Below are positions 57,001-64,000 of a DNA stretch of 64,000 nt, one piece after another. Location: contig ML679961.1 in NCBI GenBank assembly GCA_007922225.1, forward strand, positions 73,388,890 to 73,452,889, written 5' to 3'. A program made the position numbers and the translations under genes. This DNA is from Emydura subglobosa (taxonomy: Eukaryota; Chordata; Testudines; Chelidae). The notes beneath the pieces were generated by a model. That model was not told the origin of the DNA. It was given only the letters and a program-made list of their open reading frames with translations, and ran no database searches. Position 1 is the first letter of the stretch; each line of letters begins with the position of its first letter.

Positions 57001-58676
57001 CTGGGTAAAGTCTTATCTTAGACTATTAAGGAGAAACAAGCTTTCAGAATCTCTCAGTGATGCTTCTCTTGCTCTGTATCTGCAAAAGGAGATACAAACA
57101 CTAGCCATATTCAGTGATATGTAAGATTTTCTTAAGGTACTGGTCCCAGATATCCTGTAAGTACTTTCCTCAGATTCATGTGTAGCTTAACAGTATGGAG
57201 TGGAATGATTTTATGAATTAGGAATGACTCTACAAAGCGATCTTAAAATATGGATTGGGTTTAAACTGGGACCCACGGGCTACATTTGAAGTCAAATCAG
57301 CATTACAATTTTGGTTTGTAGTGACTTTCGTGGATAAACAGACCCTTTGGTTCTCTTTGGACCGCTAGTTCCCAGACTGACTAACACAATGTGTCCTGCC
57401 TTGAATCACCATACAAAATGGCAGAAATCTGAAGTGATCAGCTGCTCTTTCTATATTTCCACTGTTTTGGTTCACTGGAGAAATTTTTATTGTGAGATTT
57501 CCACTGCATCCAAACTGAAAGAGGAGACTAGAAAATCATGTGGGAAAGTTTAGAGCTGGTGATTCAAACCCATTTCCCTCTCTTGGAATTCCAAGGTAAT
57601 TATTCAAGCTTTTGATTGTGATCCAGCTCTGTAAAGATTGTCCAGGGTGACTCCCCTTTGTGATTGCTGTATATGAATATACATAGTTCCATTAACTTCT
57701 TGAAACAGATATGTGCATTCAAGCAAAATCTCCCTCTTGCCAGGACACAGCAAGTACCTGCCAGACATTTCAATGCCACAGCAGGTCAATCAAGATATAA
57801 TTAATTATCATTTGTACTTCCACCATCTGTAACATTCTTTACCTGAAGCCAAGTGATACTCCAAAGAATGAGAATTTTTTTCCTGCCTTTGAAAGCACCA
57901 AAGACAATTAAAGGAGTAGTTCCCATCCTGACCTTTGTAACCTAAACTCCCTCTTGCTTGGTATAAATGAGAGGAATTGGCTTTTGAAAAGCAAGATTTG
58001 ATCCATGGATCCAAATGATGACCACAAGGGGTGATCAGCTAAATTTCACTGTAATTAGATTTCAATATACCAATGAACCAACCCAGATAATTAACTGAAC
58101 AGAGAGTAGCCATGTCAGCTCTGCGTGCTGACAGCTAGTACGGTGTGTTTGCCAATGTGCCACTGTTGTGTTAACTTTATATCAAAGTAACTACATTTAT
58201 CTTCACACTGCAGGCATTGAATTTCTATGAAGAGATGCTTGGTTTTGTTATGCTGATGCATTGCATAGTTGCTTCTCTCCTCCTGGGCTGAGGCCTCAAA
58301 GACTGAGAGAAACCATTTCTAGACCTGCATAGATGATGGCTGAACTGAGTCCCAGCTTGCCGGTGGCTGGGAAGAAGAGAGCCCTACCACTGCATGGTAC
58401 ACAGGTGCAGAACTGATCCTCAGCTCACTGAACATGAGGATGAGTTGGCCCAGAACTGACTGAATTAACAGACCTGTTGTGGAAAGGTTGCAGTTTTCCT
58501 CCTGGGTGCCAGAGGAGTCTCTCCCCACTGGCAGGAACAAGGGATCTAGACTCAGATGACTGGATGTCACCATCCGTGCAGGCAAGGTTGATGCCCACTC
58601 ATCTCTGTGGTTTAGGTGGCTGAAGGCAGGCTCAAGTGTGCTAAAGCTAAGTACATTGCTCATCCAAACCTTACAC
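57001..58676. other. Intergenic sequence
   Basis: No gene. Short frames on both strands have no recognisable domain. Confidence 0.4.
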
Positions 58677-58697
58677 AGTCTCTCTCTCTCTCTCTCT
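58677..58697. repeat. (TC)n microsatellite
   Basis: About nine TC units. It underlies the Ser/Leu-rich 122-codon frame starting at 58638, which is therefore not called as a gene. Confidence 0.9.
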
Positions 58698-59789
58698 TCT
58701 CCGAGTTTCCTCCCACCAGTCTCTGTATCTCTCTATTCCCATGCCTGTCCAAGCCCAACTAGATTCTGCTTCTTGAACTCATCCCTTAGCCATTCTGCTG
58801 GACTCTACCTTTTTTGTTCCAGCCCAACAGCCCCCAATTCACCATCCCATCCTTCAGTTTCAATGGCTTTATTCTGCTCTATGCTTCTGATCCTTACCTT
58901 AGTTGATATTCCCACTGGGGGAGACTGCCAGGTTCTCACTAGGTCTGCTCTACTCAACTTTTTCACAATCCAGGGCTTCTCAGAGTCAGAGACATCTACT
59001 TTGTAAGTCACCTTAGAGATGGTCAGCTACCACAGTGAGGATCACTCCTTTGGCTTTTTCAGAGTCTGTAAAACCTGAACAGAGAAGCCAACTCAACCAA
59101 CAGTGATTGCAAGACCTGGGAAGATCTGACACTCATCCTGAAGGCTGTGCTTTTGTTTTGCCTACCCAGGCCAGGTTTATTGTAGTGTTCTCCTTAAGCA
59201 GGACTGTACTTATCTGCTGCCCTCCCACACAATGACTGTACAACTCTATGGGCTAAGAATAAGGCTCAGCCTTGATGTAGCCAATGCAAGTTGACATGTT
59301 TCCTTGCTTTATTTCCTATGGGTCTAATATTTCTTTCTTCTGTTAGCCCAATAGAGCCTGATTCTGTTGTCCCTCATGGTACAGTGTAAATATCAACTGT
59401 CCTTTCAAGCTTTTCTCATTGGCAGTGGTAATGAGATGGAGAAAGCTTTTTTACCTACTGTTTGTGTAGTCTGTAACCTGATATTGGCCAGTATTTTATG
59501 TACTTTGTTTTTCAACCATGAAATGTGCTCAGTGTGTCTGAGTGTATTTTATAAAACTAAAATAGATAAATATCTACTGCATCTCTCAGGGTTAGTCTAA
59601 CATTAATTAAATCCTCACACTGCATTGCTCTTTCCTCTCTGTTACTTTCATGGATTTTATCCCCTTTAAAAAAATGTTATTTGCATGGATTTAATGGATA
59701 CAAATGAATCTGAATGTCAAATCATACAGGTCCAAAAACAATCCAGTCATGGGCAGTTAGGAAAGGTGGAAAGGGTCATTTTATTTGAC
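58698..59789. other. Intergenic sequence
   Basis: No gene or named repeat recognised. Confidence 0.4.
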
Positions 59790-61440
59790 ACAATTAGTGC
59801 TAGATATACAAAGGGATTTGGATGCTTAACTTCCATCTTAGGCATTTAAATCCAAAGTTTGGATCCTCAAAACCCCTGCTGAGCTATGACCTAACCCAGT
59901 AGGTGCCTAAATCTCCGTGGTGCCTAAGTTAGCATTGATAAATTTCCTTAGAGACCTAAATGTCTTCTGATGAGCATGTACCCAGCCATGTCAGTCCTGA
60001 CTAAGGGTGAGAAAATAATTGATATTTTTGGTTTGAAAAAAAATGGTTAATTTCAAACCAAAACAATTTTTTTCTCACTAAAACAAAAAACTGAAAAAAA
60101 TAATGGTCAGGGCAAATTAAATATTTTGAACATCCTTTCAAAATGACATTTCAAAACAAAATATCAACTTGAACATTTTCTAAACAAAATGTCAACTGAA
60201 CATGACATTTTGTTTTAAAAAATGTTATTTTTTAAATAAAATATAAAAATGGTTCATTTTGAAAATTCCAAAACAAAATAATTTGATGCTTTTGGAGGGG
60301 CAGGGAAATAGTTTGAGTTTTTTTCAGATGAAACTATTCACTAACTTCAACTTGAATTTGCAAATGGTTTAGGGGACCCTAAATTCCAGCATATTTATTA
60401 TATGCTGAAAATGATATGCCCTGCTCTAGTTCCAATGCCCGGGGCCTACCTCACACCTAACCCCCGTTAAGATCTTCAAACTAATCATTCCCTCAGATAT
60501 CTTACATGTGGGGCCCAGCCTGGTAAGCATTCTCAGAATATGCCTACCAGATTGGGCTCTGCACAAAACACAAATATTTAAATACTGTATTCATTGTGGA
60601 GAGTCATCAGAGAGCCCAGGCTAAGGCCTGTAGAAGAGCCAGTAAACAGAGTGCGCTCCAACCTCCATCTGGACAATGGACCTGTAGCCATTGTGGGAAG
60701 GTCTGCCGTTTGTGCATTGGGCTCTTCCCTGCACTATTGCCAAGCACCATTGATTGAATAACTTCATTACGTTTCCTTTCGTCCATCAAGATGTTGGATA
60801 GCCATATCCACTCACTAGGTAAGCGAGAGAGAGAGTGTGTCTCCATAGTTCAGTGGTTTGGTTCATATCCCCACTCTACCTGATACAGAGCAGGGACTTG
60901 AACCCCAATCACCCACATACTGCCTGAGTTCCCAGACTGTTGGGTAAATAGGAGGAGCACTGCTTCTCTGGTATCTTGTGAGAAAGGACTGATCTGGCTT
61001 AGGTGCCTAATTCCAAGACTGGGCTCATAGCTGTGAATCTCAAGTGGAGAGAGCCATCTTCCATTAGGTACCTAACTCCCTTTCAGGGGAGAGGCTAGGG
61101 TCACATCCCTCTCCCGGGCATTTCCTATTGACAAGTTTTGGCAGTTCCCCAGTGAATGTGTTAGCTTTTATGTACCCATCCGTTACATAGAGCGCCTGGG
61201 TGCCTAACTTGGGGCACTTAGGTTTTGAAACACTGAATTTTAAGTCGCTCTTGTGAATGTAGCCCGTATAGGACTTCAGGGACTTAGAGAATTAGGCAGC
61301 AGCCGAGCAATGGTTTTAAGAATGTCAGTGGCATTTAAATGTTGGACAGAAGTGCTTAAAGAGGCAGTTAGGGCTATAGTCACAAAGGGCATTGGCATCT
61401 AACTGCCTTTGTGAATCTAGTCTAAGTGCTTTTGAAAAGC
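59790..61440. mobile_element. Nested repeat composite
   Basis: The outer parts (59790-60000 and 60990-61440) carry CCTAAATCTCC, TTAGGTGCCTAATTCC and TTTGTGAATCTAGTC words of the family at 16068-16449. The middle (60005-60370) is the A/T-rich AAAATTTTG family, followed at 60840-60920 by tRNA-like TTCAGTGGTTTGGTTC and AGCAGGGACTTGAACCCC. This looks like one MITE inserted in another. The boundaries are approximate. Confidence 0.45.
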
Positions 61441-62400
61441 CTACCCTGTGCATAACTCCACTTCAGTTTAGAGGTCTCGTTTGAAGTTTCACCCTTACTT
61501 ATCTTTAAGAATAATAATTAGTAATAAGAGTTTATACTTAAATAGTTCATAGCTATACTTATTTGCATCCATTAGGTGCTAGGTTTAGGTGCTGACATTT
61601 GAGGGGTTGTAAAGCAAAACAAAAAATGTTATCATAATAATAATTAATAAAGGAATTAATATGTCATATCAGCTCAGGTAAATTACAACCCTAAGTATGC
61701 AAAATATAACAGCCCTTTTCAAAGATCCTTAGAATGTTTTCTTTGTTTGATTCCTCTTTAAATCCTCCTTTCCTGGCTTCACCTCTTCTGAGATGAATTC
61801 TTTGTGATCTGTAGCTGTAATTATATAAATTAGATTATAAACTACTCTTGTTCTTTTTTTTATATTTGTGATCACCATGCAATCCTAAAGTGTTTAATAA
61901 TAATAACTATTAAAAATTAAAAATAATGAATAATAAATAAAACAGAAAAAGAGGGCTGCAGGATATTACACCAATCATTACATGAATGTGATTTATCCCC
62001 AGCAGTACTTTACAAATATAAAATAGAGGAACTCATTGTTACTCTTTCAAGAAACTTTCTGCCCCATATTTTTCTATTTTTCTTTTGCTTTAAGGGGAAG
62101 GGCAGCTCCAATTCGATAACTTGGTATGGGCGCTCAGCCCTTCTCTCTGGATATATCAAAGGTGACAGTGCAGATGAATAAAGTTCAAGCTCCCATTCTT
62201 TTCAGTTACAAAGCCACATTGGCCCTTCAGCCACAATAACTCTCCTGACACACCTTCCATGACCCCTATTTCATGTTCACCTGCCAGCTAATTACCACCC
62301 TGTTAACCTGCAGCAGCTTTGATATCAGATCTCAGCACCATAACTATTAACAGTGTACTTTGAAGCAGATGTTTCACAGAATATAGGACAACCGTGAACA
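61441..62400. other. Intergenic sequence
   Basis: No gene. ATT/AAT-rich simple sequence lies at 61510-61660 and 61895-61945. The unique stretch 62170-62350 could be a conserved element. Confidence 0.35.
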
Positions 62401-62408
62401 TGAGAGGA

Positions 62409-62431
62409 GGGGAAGGGAGGGGAGGGGAGGG
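62409..62431 (+). other. G-quadruplex-prone motif
   Basis: Five G-tracts of 3-4 (62409-62412, 62415-62417, 62419-62422, 62424-62427, 62429-62431) are separated by loops of one or two A. This is a classic short-loop quadruplex pattern on the + strand. Confidence 0.8.
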
Positions 62432-62639
62432 CTGGAAATTTTTCTACCTTTTATCTGTCACTATCACCTTCTGAAATCCTGTCCCTCCTCTCAAATACAC
62501 ACCTGGAAGTTGCACAGTGTGCTACATGTCTCTGATACAGAGGCTGCTTGAACAGGAACCTCTTTTATACTTGATTTCAGATGTCCTGGTTTATTTACTC
62601 TGACAGGCCTACTGACACTATTTAATACAACACAGTATT

Positions 62640-62910
62640 TAAAAAGAATGAAAAGTATTTATCACCAGGCTCTCTCTCAGATAAGAAAATGGTAATAATG
62701 GATGACCCAATTAGTGGCTCACTAATTATAGGCTTGTTAGAAAACTAATATATCTTGAAATATATTTACTTTGATTACTTATTAGAAATGAGAGCCTTTT
62801 AAAAAGCTAATGCAAAAAGGCTGCTGTTTGTGCTAATATGATGTGTTTATTACCTTACTAATGCGGTTCCTATTTTGGCAGGATTTTTTTTTTTTTAAAT
62901 CAAAATTTAC
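62640..62910. promoter_or_regulatory. Candidate conserved non-coding element
   Basis: The densest homeodomain-type cluster noticed in the window: CCAATTAG (62707), CTAATTAT (62722), AACTAATAT, TTGATTAC, GCTAATGC, GCTAATAT, and a forkhead-type TGTTTAT (62844-62850). No repeat was recognised. The regulatory role is inference. Confidence 0.32.
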
Positions 62911-64000
62911 ATAAAAGATTTTATTTAAATGTAAGTCAGATAAATCCAGGAGTTCTCCCACAATGAAGGCAAATAGGTCTCTATTCAACAGTCCACAGTT
63001 ACCAATAGTTAGACACTGGGGTAGCGTGCCCGCTACTACACAATGCTGAGTCAGCCCTATAACCTTATCCCAGCAACAGGGTGACAGAGCTCTTTTTGTT
63101 CTCTACATTTCACATTAAAGTGGCTCTAATCTATAGAAATGTTTCTGGGGCAGGATTGGAAATGGAGATGCTGTATTAATTGTGTCATAGATTTCAGATG
63201 AAATGTGCTCAATTTGCAAATAAAGAGGGGTTTTTTTTCCCCTAATCTCTAGGGCGGCAAATTCATCTGAAGATCTGAAAGTCAAGATGGGTTATTTCCT
63301 TCTCTTGCATCCTCATAATTATTAAAGGTTCTGCTGGCCAAAATCTATCCCAGTGGTACCTGTGCAACTACAATTGTATTCATAGTGCTACACCAGTAGA
63401 ATAAATTTGATCTTTCCAGGTAAGCATGAATCACATTGGCATAGGGTGGTGTTCTTGGAAAGCTTGCACTGCTGCTGCCCATGCTGGTCCTACTCTGTGA
63501 GTCATGAGATGTTTACAGTCTCCAAGGCTGGTCAATCCAGTGCTTTAGCATTGAAATTCACATTTAAAAAGAAAAAAGAAAAGAAAAGAAAAAAGCAACC
63601 TAACAGAATAAATACTCAATGACCCTTCAATTCCAATCCCAGAGCTACCTGCAGGGATCCTAGAAGAATCAGGTTGTGTGGTGTTAAATGCATGCCTGAA
63701 AGCTTTCTTTGAAAAGGTTTTCTTGTTAATAAATGCAAACCCCATTCTTTGAAATGTTTCTCCTCTGAGCGCCAAAGCCACAATGAGAAAAGCACAGTAG
63801 ACCAGGTTTCCAGGTCCTTATTAACCTATTAAAACAAGGGTCACCAATGCTGTCTTGCATGAAAGCTACTCTAGCTACCCAAAGGCCAGCATAGAGTCAG
63901 TGACCCTCTGTCTTTTAAGATAAATCAGGTCACACTGGATACTAGCACATGTCAAAAAGAGAAATCCCATATTGTTGAAGTCTTCCCAAACAAAAATCTG
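62911..64000. other. Intergenic sequence to window end
   Basis: No gene. An A/G-rich simple tract (63565-63595) gives a Lys-rich artefact frame. Nothing else is recognised. Confidence 0.4.

Noticed and set aside
58638..59006. 122-codon Ser/Leu-rich frame
   Set aside because: It starts in a (TC)n microsatellite and pyrimidine-rich DNA; no domain, splice signal or homology recognised.

Overview
This window is vertebrate nuclear DNA with one recognisable gene: a complete, single-exon coding sequence for LRRC4C (netrin-G ligand 1, NGL-1), at 5014-6927 on the + strand. The base composition is AT-rich and CpG-poor. The repeats include CR1 LINE 3' ends, many MIR-like (CORE-SINE) tRNA-derived SINEs, hAT-type MITEs and several short terminal-inverted-repeat families. 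This mix, together with an LRRC4C protein three residues shorter than the 640-residue mammalian protein as I remember it, points to a sauropsid. A turtle is the most likely source and a crocodilian is second. The species call is inference and was not searched.

Layout. 1-4971 is the last (5' UTR) intron of LRRC4C; the upstream non-coding exons lie outside the window. 4972 to about 7615 is the terminal exon: a 42-nt piece of 5' UTR, the whole open reading frame and a 3' UTR with an AU-rich element and a canonical poly(A) signal. From about 7.6 kb to 64 kb I find no second gene. This is a gene desert, as is usual next to LRRC4C. It holds ordinary interspersed repeats, a few microsatellites, two assembly gaps (10 N at 30056 and exactly 1000 N at 47049) and unique AT-rich stretches. 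Some of those stretches look like candidate conserved regulatory elements because they are repeat-free and carry clustered homeodomain-type TAAT cores.

How it works together. The one gene encodes a postsynaptic type I membrane adhesion protein: signal peptide, LRR array that binds netrin-G1, Ig domain, stalk, transmembrane helix and cytoplasmic tail ending in a PDZ ligand. Any function of the surrounding desert would most plausibly be long-range control of this gene, but the sequence alone cannot show that.

The more unusual items are these: a 61-bp-arm hairpin at 1377-1509; a 34/35 identical inverted repeat pair (30988-31022 and 31499-31533); an overlapping upstream start codon four bases before the LRRC4C ATG; a one-residue-short LRR in LRRC4C; a five-tract G-run at 62409-62431; a 29-bp tandem repeat that runs into the 1000-N gap; and two LTR-like segments. 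I found no novel multi-gene system here, and no CRISPR array, operon or non-coding RNA gene.
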